Shown one piece after another: positions 10,913 through 21,097 of a DNA stretch of 64,000 nucleotides (positions within the stretch are counted from its first letter, which is position 1; each line of letters begins with the position of its first letter). The position numbers and the translations under genes are program-made. The stretch spans positions 5,945,540 through 6,009,539 of the forward strand of contig NC_064042.1 in NCBI RefSeq assembly GCF_932526225.1, given 5' to 3'. This DNA comes from Nematostella vectensis (taxonomy: Eukaryota; Cnidaria; Anthozoa; Actiniaria; Edwardsiidae). The notes under the pieces are model-generated. The model did no database searches, was not told the DNA's origin, and worked only from the letters and a program-made list of their open reading frames with translations.

Positions 10913-12390
10913 TATTTTATTTGGTACCCTTATACATGATTATATATCAGGTGTTTTTCCAAATAGTTAAGATAAAAAGGAGGTTGTCATTATCCGTGGT
11001 GTGCATTTATTCTTTTAGGCATTCAAATCTTTTTCTTGTGCAGTCAAAAATATATTTTGCAGTTTCCCTGTTAATGATCTCGTTTCTTTGATCCATGGTA
11101 ATAATAAAAAGGAAAGCTCTTTCAGATGTCATTGCATTTAAGTTGATATTAGTTTTGTCTTTGATAACACTATAGTATGCCTTTCTAATCGCGTTGTATG
11201 TAGGGCATTTTACAAGAAAGTGTTCTTCGTTTTCTATTCCATTTTTGCAAATCGTGCACCTCCTCTCATTTGGGGGCACATATGGTTTGGCATGTCTACC
11301 TGTTTCGATGGCCAAATTATGATTGCTTAGTCTTAATTTTGTGACGGCAATTCTGTGTTGTACATTATTAATTTGGGTAAGATATTTTTCAAGTTCGTAG
11401 ACCACCTTGAAGGTCCTGAAAGTTCGCAATTTATTCTTTTGGCGTGGGTCTCTTCTACTATCATTGTGAATCTCACTTAGCCACATCTGTCGCTCGATAT
11501 CTTCAAAGCGCATCTTTATTAAATTTATAGACGTGTTTGGGGCATCAAGCCATATATAGCCCAAGCCTGCTCGATCTAAAATGTTTTTCAGTTTGTGCAC
11601 CCAAGTTACCTTGCTGTTATTTTCTAAAGAATCTAGGAAAGCCAACACAGCAAGTTTACTGTGGTCAGAATTTATCATTTTTTGCCAATATTTTATTGCT
11701 CTACATTTGGCTTTTAAACGCATTGGAAATCTACCGACCTCGGATCTACATGCATTAGAACTGCAGTACCTGTTGACGCCTAGCAGCCAACGTATAAACC
11801 TTGTGTGTACAGATTCTATGGGGTCTTTTTCTAGTTTGTCATTGCAGTCTGTTCCCCACACCTCGCTACTATATAATAGAATTGGGGTTACAAGGGTATC
11901 AAAGAGCCTAAGTGTTAGAGTTATTTTGTCTCTAAAGTGGTTTCCCATTTCTTTTCGAAGCTTATACAAAGCTTTTAGTCCGACCTTCTTTATTTCTTGC
12001 TTTGCTAGGCTGAAGTTCCCAAAGGTGCTAAAATGCACCCCAAGGTATTTATATGACTTGACAATGTCAACTTTACTGTTTCTGTATTTAAAGAGATAGT
12101 TGTTCATTGTTTTCCCAGAGTTATTAAATATCATTATCTTAGTTTTTTCTAGATTAACAGTGAGTTTTGCTTCATCACAAAATTCGCTTAGTTTGTCTAA
12201 ATATTTTTGTAGCCCCGTGGCAGTCTTCGAGACGATTACCAAATCGTCGGCATAAAGTAAACAACTAATAGGTCGTGAATTGAGTTCGACATCGTTGCAA
12301 TTTCTTACTGTATTTAGTTCCTCGGACAAGCTGCTGAGATAACAATTGAACGTGCGGGGAATTAGCCTTACTTCTAATGTGGGAGGGAAA
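10912..12390 (-). mobile_element. 5'-truncated non-LTR retrotransposon (LINE) with reverse transcriptase C-terminal part
   Basis: One open frame reads from about 12390 to the stop at 11007. It keeps the polymerase catalytic motif YADD (12243-12254) with LLYADDLVIV, the following KTKIMIFN and YKYLGVHF segments, the thumb region (RLFDTLVTPILLYSSEVWG) and a C-terminal zinc-knuckle-like CTIC...HFLVKC near 11200-11265. The N-terminal endonuclease and fingers are absent, so the copy is truncated, as usual for LINEs. The frame runs further upstream only as a glycine-rich artefact of a C-rich minisatellite. The 3' UTR ends in the AATC/TTGA repeat. The clade (CR1/Jockey-like or other) was not determined. 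Confidence 0.88.
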
Positions 12391-12395
12391 TGTAG

Positions 12396-12594
12396 AGCCC
12401 TCCCCCCCCCCCCCCCCAAAGACAAGGAATTGTGGAGCCCCCCCCCCCCAAGACAAGGAATTGTGGAGCCCCCCCTCCCCCAAGACAAGGAATTATGGAG
12501 CCCCCCCCCAAGACAAGGAATTGTGGAGCCCCCCCCCCAAGACAAGGAATTGTGGAGCCCCCCCCCCCCCCCCAGACAAGGAATTGTTGAGCCC
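12396..12594. repeat. C-rich minisatellite, about 30-bp unit
   Basis: Six or so copies of GACAAGGAATTGTGGAGCC separated by poly-C runs of variable length (8-16). It abuts the truncated 5' end of the LINE. Confidence 0.9.
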
Positions 12595-12597
12595 CCA

Positions 12598-12692
12598 CAT
12601 TTTGAAAAATAAGCTCCAGCCAATCATCAGGGTGTTCCCACGCTTAATCGTCCGGCGCTTCTCATTGGCTGAAGTTTTTTTTTCAAAATGTT
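12598..12692. repeat. Short foldback repeat
   Basis: The arm from 12598 (ATTTTGAAAAATAAGCTCCAGCCAAT, interrupted) is complementary with mismatches to the arm ending at 12692. The hairpin is imperfect and could be a small MITE. Confidence 0.5.
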
Positions 12693-12911
12693 TACGGTGT
12701 TCAAGCAGATTCTGATTGGTCAAAATTGTTCAGCATGTCCCACTTTCTGTGTACTAATGTAAAAGAAAGCTGATCTTACATACCGACCCATAGAATTGCG
12801 AAATAGTCAATTTTTGAAATAAAGGATATTCTCGTATTTTCTACAGCAGCGGGTTATTAACCACACCCATAGACCCCCTCGAGGCTCGATGGAGGGTAGT
12901 GTAGTTGCCGC

Positions 12912-14373
12912 CTAAAGTCTATCTAACGCTCGTATCTTGTACGGCAGCGGATAATATACCATACCCATTAATCCCTGCAAGTTCTGCAGTGAGCCATCTA
13001 GTGGCGGCTTAAACTCCAGGTGACGTAGAAGTCTTGAGGTCATCAAAAACAGCTGCATCTTCGCCATCTTTTCTCCGGGACATAACCGCCTTCCCGCTCC
13101 AAAAGGCATGAGTTTTTCATTCTTGATGAACTACCATCCTTGTCCAGAAAGCGGGCGGGGTTGAACACGTGTGGATCCGCCCACTCAGCAGGGTTGTGAT
13201 GTACCCCCCACAGGTTTAAGATAACGGTGGTTTCTTTTGGGATGAAGAAGCCGTTGAGTGTCGTGTCGCACGTTGCTTTGTGTGGAATTGCAAGTGGCAC
13301 AGCAGTCGAAATACGCATCGTCTCCGCTATGACCGCCTCTACATAAGGCAATCGATCTCGGTCCTTCAGTGTGATGATTGTATTTTTGTCCCTACCGATG
13401 ACGTCATCGAGCTGACGGTGAAGCCGCGCTTGGACTTCTGGGTAAACTGTCAGGTACGCGAGCATCCAGCCCATTGTTGTAGCGGATGTTTCGCTCCCCG
13501 CAGTAATCATCTCGCCCATCGTTGTGGCAATATGCTCGATGGAGTTTACTTCGTGGACGCTGGCGTCTTCTTTCTCTGCCTCTGTAAGCCCCTTGATGTA
13601 TCCATCAGTGAGATCTCTGATGCTTTTGCCGTCGTTGCTGTCTATGTGTCGCTGAACTTGTTTCATAAAGTATTCGTTTCGGTTTTTAGCAATGCTCTTG
13701 AGTAGCTTGGATGTTCTGATGGGCAGATGCATCAAAAACGGGAACATGTCAAGCGTGCTCATTGATCCAATACTTCGAGTTGAATCATCAATCATTTGAA
13801 CCAAAAGAAGAAATTCTGGATCATCGAGTGTGTAGTTGGTTCCGAATGTCATCGACGTTACAAGATTCAGGGTGATCAATGATAGTAAGTGATGTGGATC
13901 AAAGGCGGTTCCGTCAAGCGCTTTTATTCTCGCCAGTACTTCATCCAACTGATGATTGACTTTGTCTTCAACTTGGGGGTAGTACTGACGCATGGATGAC
14001 TGTACAATCCGTTTTTTCAGAAAATAGGTGGGACAGACATCGGTGAAGCTTATGGCTTTACTACCATTGGATACATAATCCAAAGAAAAGCTGTAAGGAC
14101 GACCAGAAAATGCGTCTTTTCTCCCTACCAGTCCCTCGCGCGCTGCCTTGGCCGAGCAGACTACGACAGACCGCTGACCGTTGAGGTAGAGAGTGTAGAC
14201 GCTGCCGTATGTTTTCGCGAGCTCAGTGAACTTGACGTGGAGTGAGGAAAATGAGCCAATCAGCAGTGGAGAATTTCCAATAATAGGGTAAGGGCGTGGT
14301 CCAGGGGGTAGGTTAGAGGGCTCGGTGTAACGATGGAAGAGATGGCGAAGAAGCACCAAGGTGACGATAAGAA
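12912..14373 (-). pseudogene. CYP2-like cytochrome P450, broken (fusion at 5' end, frameshift before haem loop)
   Basis: Single-exon microsomal P450 (haem monooxygenase) of the same family as the intact genes at 19011 and 36333. It keeps the proline hinge PPGPRPYPIIGN, the I-helix AGSETSAT, ExxR as ETMR, FNPARFLD and the haem loop FGAGRRLCPG. It has two lesions. It lacks its own ATG and first codons because it joins directly to the neighbouring P450 at about 14373. A single base is missing near 13131-13133 (GGTAG where paralogues have GGTAAG), shifting the frame just before the haem cysteine, so the C-terminal 65 codons to the stop at 12912 are in another frame. Without the cysteine the product cannot bind haem. 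Confidence 0.9.
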
Positions 14374-15501
14374 GTCGTGTCGTGCTTTGTGTGGAAGTGA
14401 AAGAGGTCCTGCGGGCGATATGCGCATCGTCTCCGCTATGACCGCCTCTACATAAGGCAATCGATCTCGGTCCTTCAGAGTGATAACTGTACTTTTGTCC
14501 CTTCCTATGACATCATCGATTTGTTTGTGCAGCCTCGCTTGGACTTCTGGGTAAACTGTCAAGTACGCGAGCATCCAGCCCATTGTTGTTGCATTTGTTT
14601 CACTCCCTGCTGTTATCATTTCCCCCATCACCATTGCAATATGGTCGGTGGATATAATGTCCTGGACGCAACTGTCTTCTTTCAAAGCCTTTGCCAATCC
14701 CCTAATGAATCCATCGGTGAGATCTCGAATGTTGTTGCCGTCAAAGCTGTCTTTGTGTTGCTCAACTTGTTTTATGTAGTATTGGTTGCGGGCCTCAGAA
14801 ATTGATTTCAGTTTCTTGGATGCACTGATTGGCAGATGAAACAGAAAAGGAAATATGTCTATAATGTTCGAGGCTCCAAAACCTTGATTGAAATCATCTA
14901 TTATTTGAACCAGACAAAGAAAGTCTGGATCGTTAAATGCCTAATTGGTCCCAAATACTATCGAGGTCACAAGATTCAGCGTTACCAGTGATAGTAAGTG
15001 GTGTGGATCAAAGGCGGTTCCGTCAAGCGCTTTTATCCTCGCCAGTACGTCATCCAACTGATGGTTGACTTTGTCCTCAACTTGGGGGTAGTACTGACGC
15101 ATGGATGACTGTACAACTCGTTTTTTAAGCAAAAATGAGGGACAGTAATCCAGAAAGCCAATGTTTTTACTTCCTTTGTTTATGTAATCCAATGAAAAGC
15201 TATAAGGGCGACCAGAAAATGCGTCTTTCCTCTCTACCAGTCCCTCGCGCGCTGCCTTAGCCGAGCAGACGACGACAGATCGCTGACCGTTGAGGTAGAG
15301 AATGTAGACGCTGCCGTATGTTTTCGCGAGCTCAGTGAGCTTGGCGTGGAGTGAGGAGAATGAGCCAATCAGCAGCGGGAGGTTTCCAATAAGTGGGTAA
15401 GGGCGTGGCCCAGGGGGTAGGTTGGAGGGCTCGGTGTAACGATGAAAGAGATGGTGAAGAAGCACCAGGGTGACAATGAGAAGGATGACTTCAGCGATCA
15501 T
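14374..15501 (-). pseudogene. CYP2-like cytochrome P450, 3'-truncated, with nonsense codon
   Basis: Starts with the family N-terminus MIAEVILLIVTLVLLHHL (membrane anchor) at 15501. A TAG at 14941-14943 replaces the tyrosine codon that paralogues have after FGTN (residue 187 onward). The same frame then stays open through AGSETNATTMGWM and ETMRISPAG to PHKARHD at about 14380, where the gene stops abruptly and the next P450 begins, out of frame. About 115 C-terminal residues, including the haem cysteine, are missing. It was once the upstream member of a head-to-tail pair with the gene ending at 12912. Confidence 0.9.
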
Positions 15502-17172
15502 GGCTCGACTGTATCAGTGTATAGTTCACGAAAGCTGTCATAAACAAATCACAGTAAAATTGGTTTAAACTTTTGAAACAATGCCTGTGCCATCCAACAA
15601 TACGTACTAGGGAAAGAATCCCTTGCGAATCCCTTGGCATTTACCTTGGTCATTTAGCTACCCTGTTTTGCACTTCAAATACAAGCATGCCTGAAGAGAT
15701 TTTATTTTAGTTAATTAAATTATTTAATCGAATTGAAAACTGTCGGGCGTTTAATGCATTGGTGACTTCCCCTCAGTGTCATTGTATCACTTTTGATAAT
15801 GACATAACGATTTAATAAAGCAAGAGAAAACTGAAAACTGTCGGTAAAGGTCACAGATGGACAAGCAAAACTTAATTCAGAACTGCTTGCCCTTTCTCAA
15901 CAAATATAGAATACTTTACTAGGCTGACAGTATACTGGGTTATTTAAATAAATGAAAATGTCGGGCATTTAGTCCATTGAGGTCGTTTCCCGACTATCGG
16001 GCATTAAGCCACCGTGTATAAGCGTGAATCGTGATTGATAACGTGACACAAGAGTAACACGCTTCGATTCGTTCAGAAACGTCATCACTTAGGCTTTTAT
16101 TGTATTTCAATAGCGCGTAAAGTTGTAATATATAAGGATGCATAAGAATTTGAATGCAGTATATAACATTTAAAGCTTGGGATCCAATTTATATGCTTCG
16201 AATTTCTCTATCTGTACAGCGACTTGGTAAACGGAACTGTCATGATGGCTGCAAAAAGTCGAGGTGTATTGATATTACCTGTGCAAGATCTCCAGGTTAC
16301 TATTATACTTGATTTTGATATGCCCATGTAAATATCTAAGTCAGAGTTAACTCCGCTTACCTATAGTTTTCAGTACATAAATACAAGGAAGTAAGACACA
16401 GGATCACACAAAAGATCGCTGGGCTTGTGGATCGTGGATGAATCGTCGCCTAGCCCTAACCCAAAGCACTTAAAAGTTGTCTGTCTCAAGAAATCATGTA
16501 TTTCATTAAGTCTGACAAAACAAGTCAAGAAAAAAAAGCCGTTAAAAATAGTTCTGTTTTCGAGGTCACCGAGGCATAGGGTAAATGGCGTTGTTTCCCT
16601 GCACCGTTCCATTGCAATGACGATGATAAAAGCGGGTGTCCTGTCCTAGTTTCCTAGAGGGGACGCCAACGAATTGATACATTATTACTCTGAACCTGAG
16701 ATAATCCACAGGCGACCCAAGCTAGGTCTGTCAATGATGAAAAACGAATCTAAACTTCGTTATACACCTTTTTTTTAAATAAGGTTGTACTGGAGTGGTT
16801 CATGGGTAACGCATAAATGTCAGCTTTTGTCTTTTTATATGATACACATGGATTCTCCAAGTGAAACCCTATTTGAAATAGGTATATACAGATAGAGAGA
16901 GTGGCCACTTCGCCACTCGAGCTGTGTCAGCAAGGGACAAAGGCGGGTTGCGCGAGCGTGTGGACTGTATAGTTCTGTTTTCGAGGTCACTGGAACAAAA
17001 AAGAGTTCTGTTTTCGAGGACACCGAGGCCTAGGGCGTGGTTAAAAGCGGGTGTCCTAGAGGGGGTTTCAATGTATTATTCCTACATTATTTGAACCCAA
17101 GATAACCCGCAGGTAGTCTGCTTAGCAGCCGCTTTTAGTGTCACGCACCCCTTCCCTGGAAGTGTGGGGACG
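15502..17172. other. Intergenic region between divergent P450 groups
   Basis: No supported gene. It contains loose repeats of TGTCGGGC-type sequence (about 15748, 15840, 15960, 15995) and three copies of TTCTGTTTTCGAGG (about 16553, 16974, 17005) followed by CACCGAGGC-like sequence; a diverged fourth is near 26666. The last part, about 17113-17175, is a solitary arm related to the MITE at 5546. Confidence 0.5.
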
Positions 17173-17303
17173 TGCGTGACTGTAAAAAATAGCTACGAAA
17201 TCAGATACCTACAGTGGATCTCAAAAGGATGAATGTATTCTATTAGCTTTGCATTCTATTCATGATATAATTAGACAGACCTACCAAAGCTTGAGCCGCC
17301 TGT

Positions 17304-17556
17304 TTAAGTCGCATTGTCACCAGTTTACTTCCGGAGGTCCTACGGAAACCTCAACCGTTAAAAGACAAAAGAATCTATTAGAATCCGAGATATTAAACAG
17401 GCCATCCGCTCTAAATTAGCAATCACATCCTCAAAGAAACTTCCAATAAACACACTGCTTTTAATATTTTGAAATATTTTTCGCGTTTTCCTATAAAAAT
17501 CATCGGATATAGTTACGTAATCGACCGGAAGTAAACTGGTGACAATGCGGCTTTAA
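17304..17556. mobile_element. piggyBac-type MITE with TTAA target duplication
   Basis: The inverted repeat GCATTGTCACCAGTTTAC with continuing TTCCGG (24 bp perfect) is present at both ends. TTAA flanks it at 17304-17307 and 17553-17556. A second copy lies at 42590-42835. TTAA duplication is the hallmark of piggyBac elements. Confidence 0.85.
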
Positions 17557-17879
17557 CACGGCGTTACAATATAGCTTGCATGCTTGAGCATCGGGGGATT
17601 TTGGGTTATATACTACAGGAAGCAAAAAGGCTTGACACTCACAGATATTATGTACAAATAGAAGGGCAAGAGTCCGAGCGAGCGAAAAACAAGCAACATC
17701 ATTTTGTGACCTTGTTCAAAACAAGTACTTGAACTGTCTCAAGTCTAATGTCAATTAGCTGTCCAATCAAACATCGCATCCACCATGCATAGCCAATTAC
17801 ATACCAATGACAAAAGAGATACCCTAAGGATGTTAGAGGTTGAGGAAAGAAGAATTGAATGCCACAAATACCAGGTTGA

Positions 17880-18510
17880 CTTAGGCGAGTTTGATGGATG
17901 TTAAGATTATTTGTAACTCCAAAGAATCGTCAGACTGATTTTGCAAGCTGAAAGAAACTTCAGTCAAGAAGAATTCGCTCAAAGTCTCTCGATTTTTGGC
18001 AAGCTGCAGAAGGGTAAGAAGGTCAATTTACGCTAACGCTAGCGGATCTTTCGGGTTAGATTTGAATTATTGAGGATAAAGATTCACAGGATGTCCCAAA
18101 CAGTTCGTTCCTCTCCTTTGGAATGATTTCGACTAAGAACTCATCCAAACTCTTCTCTGACAATTCATTTCCTTTTATCTTTATTATGTTTTTGGTTTTG
18201 CCAAGGAGGGTGTTATTGTGTTTTTGGTAAAATTTCACGCGAGTTTATTATAATGACTCAGGACTATTTGCGGCGAGAGAAGGACCCAAAGCCCTTTTGG
18301 AGTTTGGGATGTTTCTGCAAAATAAGCATCTGATGATAGCTTGATTTCTGATATGGTTGATGAGATAAGCATATAAAAGTAACCTTTGGGGAGTCTGGTA
18401 TCGAAAATAGACTTCAAAAACCTTTCACTGTTCTCTCTGATTACAAGTTTACGAAGCCTCTGCAGTACGACCACCTTACAAATTCCGGCAAAAATGAAGT
18501 TTTTTACCAA
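17880..18510 (-). pseudogene. Degenerate unknown ORF, copy A
   Basis: Minus-strand open pieces (18510-18235, 18238-18056, then a frame near 18030-17900) look like one coding region interrupted by stops. The order is MVKNFIFAGICKVVVL..., KFYQKHNNTLLGKTKN..., then LLTLLQLAKNRE and SLQNQSDDSLEL. The last part is fully open in the diverged relative at 27608-27345, and the middle part recurs at 35728-35546. Conservation of the frame pieces suggests a former exon. I do not recognise the protein. Confidence 0.45.
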
Positions 18511-18706
18511 ATAAGGAATTGATTAGTTTCCTTATATGGACGTGACAAAAATTACGACAATGGCCAGTGCCCCCCCGCCCCCCAGGTTCCGCCGCCCATG
18601 AAAAACGACAATTTTGGGCTAAATTGTTTTGATATGGGTCCAAAAGAAAAGACTATATTTATCAGTGTCACAAACAAGCTTGGTCTTTTAAACTAGGTCT
18701 TCAAAA

Positions 18707-18826
18707 AGAGTAGACTGCTGCTAGCCGTTCCTTCATTACAACAACAGAAGTCGCGCTCGCTCTTGTAGACTTCTTCGCCTTCACGGTCTTTTGCCCAAGA
18801 AGGGACGGCTAGCAGTCTACAAAAGT
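18707..18826. mobile_element. Small foldback element
   Basis: GTAGACTGCT...AGCCGTTCCTTC near 18709-18733 is mirrored by GAAGGGACGGCTAGCAGTC near 18799-18822. The element is about 120 bp and non-coding, upstream of the P450 at 19011. Confidence 0.65.
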
Positions 18827-19010
18827 AAAGTGTCGAACTTTTGACACCCTGTAAGTCTCAAACAAAAAAACATGTTTTCGATGTTCAACAGTGATAACAC
18901 CAACGCAGTTTTAATTATTACAGTTTTACAATTAAAAGGCGGTGTATGGACATGATAGCTAGAATTAAACATTTTGCAGATCTCGATTCAGAAAAACTGA
19001 CACCCAAGCC

Positions 19011-20492
19011 ATGATCGCTGAAGTCATCCTTCTCATTGTCACCCTGGTGCTTCTTCACCATCTCTTCCATCGTTACACCGAGCCCTCCAACCTACCCCCT
19101 GGACCACGCCCTTACCCTCTTATTGGAAACCTCCCGCAAGTGGTTGGCTCATTTTCCTCACTCCACGTCAAGTTCACTGAGCTCGCGAAAGCATACGGCA
19201 GCGTCTACACTCTATACCTCAACGGTCAGAGGTCTGTCGTCGTCGGCTCTGCCAAGGCACTGCATGAGGGACTGGTGGAGAGAAAAGACGCAATTGCAGG
19301 TCGTCCTTATAGCTTCTCTATGGAATACGGGTGCAAAGGGTGCAAAAACGTAGGATTCGCCGACTTTTCTCCTCTTTATTTGTTCAAACGGCGCGTTGTG
19401 CATTCATCTCTGCGTCAATACTACCCCCAAGTTGAAGACAATGTCAATCATCAGTTGGATGACGTACTGACGAGGATAAAAGCGCTTGACGGAACCGCCT
19501 TTGATCCACATTATTTACTATCATTGGTATCGCTGAATCTAATGAGTTCTATAACTTTTGGAACTAATTACACACTTGATGATCCTGAATTTCTTCGTTT
19601 GGTTCAAATGAACGATGCATTTGGTCAATGTTTCGGAGCCTTTAATATCCTGGATATGTTTCCGTTTCTATTGCATTTCCCAATAAAGGCCTCCAAGTTG
19701 CTTAAATATCTTGCTACGGATCGATACGATTTCTTAATGGAAAAAGCAAGAAAACACGAAATTAATTACGATGGCAAAACGATCCGTGATCTAACAGATG
19801 GATTTATCAAGGCGCTTTCAGAGGCTGAGAAAGATGGTAGCGAAATCCATAGCCTAATCGATACTGATCACGTTGCCATGACAATGGGAGACATGGTGTT
19901 TGCGGGCTCAGAGACGTCTGCTACAACAATGCGGTGGATGCTGGCGTACCTAACAGTTTACCCAGAAGTCCAAGCGAGGCTGCACCAGCAGCTGGATGAC
20001 GTCATTGGAAGAGACAAAAATACAATCATCACACTGAATGACCGAGATCGATTGCCTTACGTAGAGGCGGTCATAGCCGAGACATTGCGCGTCTCACCAC
20101 CAGGACCATTTTTACTCCCGCATAAGGCAACGTGTGACACGACACTGGACGGTTACTTGATCCCAAAAGATACCACCGTCATCTTCAACCTGTGGAAAAT
20201 ACAGAACGACCCTGCCGAGTGGGCGGATCCCCACGTGTTCAACCCCGCCCGCTTTCTGGACGAGGAAGGTAAGTTTGTCAACAACAAGAACCTCTTGCCT
20301 TTCAGTGCAGGAAGGAGGGTTTGTCTGGGAGAGAAAGTGGCGAAGATGGAGCTGTTTCTTATGACTTCGAGACTTCTCCGTCATCTGGAATTCAAACCAC
20401 TATCCGATGGCCCTCCGCCGAGCCTTGAGGGGACTTATGGTGTGGTATATTATCCGCTGCCGTACAAGATACGAGCTCTCGAGAGACTCTGA
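19011..20492 (+). CDS. CYP2-like cytochrome P450, intact single exon (copy A)
   Basis: A 493-residue P450, full length for a microsomal haem monooxygenase. It has an N-terminal membrane anchor (residues 1-20), proline hinge PPGPRPYPLIGN (29-40), I-helix oxygen-activation motif AGSETS (298-303), ExxR as ETLR (357-360), FNPARFLD and haem loop FSAGRRVCLG with the ligand Cys438. It inserts oxygen into small lipophilic substrates using electrons from NADPH-P450 reductase. The substrate cannot be told from sequence. There is no intron, unlike the CYP3-like gene downstream. The start is the first Met and matches all paralogues. It resembles clan 2 families; the exact CYP number needs a phylogeny. 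A TATA-like element was not identified with confidence. Confidence 0.95.
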   Translation: MIAEVILLIVTLVLLHHLFHRYTEPSNLPPGPRPYPLIGNLPQVVGSFSSLHVKFTELAKAYGSVYTLYLNGQRSVVVGSAKALHEGLVERKDAIAGRPYSFSMEYGCKGCKNVGFADFSPLYLFKRRVVHSSLRQYYPQVEDNVNHQLDDVLTRIKALDGTAFDPHYLLSLVSLNLMSSITFGTNYTLDDPEFLRLVQMNDAFGQCFGAFNILDMFPFLLHFPIKASKLLKYLATDRYDFLMEKARKHEINYDGKTIRDLTDGFIKALSEAEKDGSEIHSLIDTDHVAMTMGDMVFAGSETSATTMRWMLAYLTVYPEVQARLHQQLDDVIGRDKNTIITLNDRDRLPYVEAVIAETLRVSPPGPFLLPHKATCDTTLDGYLIPKDTTVIFNLWKIQNDPAEWADPHVFNPARFLDEEGKFVNNKNLLPFSAGRRVCLGEKVAKMELFLMTSRLLRHLEFKPLSDGPPPSLEGTYGVVYYPLPYKIRALERL

Positions 20493-20956
20493 CCGTCTAA
20501 AACAAAGAAATGTTACTTTTTAAATGGAGCAGATCGACAGGTCGCAAACGTCGACAGTCCGCATGCATCTCTACAAGTTACGTTTCACATAAAAGCTCAC
20601 ACTTTAGAAGTTAGTGCGGAAACTTTGAGAAAGACAAGTTGGGTCTAGGCTGAGGCCTGATTAGATATGTCTATGTCTATATTTTGCGCGTCGGCAAGGA
20701 TCGAGGATTGATAATTCAGACGTAATTGGAAGTTCTTTTGCACTTTATTGACGAAAAAAGTCAAACTGAAAGAAAATACATATAATATCATTTGATTAGT
20801 GTTACGGTTTGTTTGTGGCGCATAGTAGTAGAAATCAGATCTTTACAAAATACATTATTTTACTGTGAATACATTTAAGCTATTGATATTCTGTTGTTCA
20901 TTTATATAGAGCTTAATGCTCAAAACAATTTCTATGTCTAAAATGGTCGGTCCCAC

Positions 20957-21097
20957 ATCTAAGCCATATCTAAGAGTGAACTATACGCAACTTAGCAGAT
21001 CAATATCTAATTCATATCTAAGATTGAACTATACGCAACTAGCAGCTATCCATATCTAAGTCATATCTAAAAGTGAACTATACGCAACTAGCAGATC
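20957..21097. repeat. Tandem repeat, about 50-57 bp, three copies
   Basis: Three units contain ATATCTAA...GTGAACTATACGCAACT...AGCAG. The last unit overlaps the proposed stop codon (21078-21080) of the minus-strand discoidin exon, so the repeat appears to derive partly from that coding end. Confidence 0.85.

Larger units (their letters stand above)
17173..18638. repeat. P450 upstream flank, A copy (also at 34924-36151)
   Basis: About 1.4 kb closely matching 34924-36151 apart from indels. The A copy carries a MITE (17304-17556) that the second copy lacks. A diverged relative occurs at about 26650-27600. The flank contains the minus-strand degenerate ORF remnant listed separately. Confidence 0.85.

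Noticed and set aside
12390-12623. Glycine-rich N-terminus of the LINE ORF
   Set aside because: It is the translated C-rich minisatellite that happens to stay in frame; retroelement homology begins only downstream.
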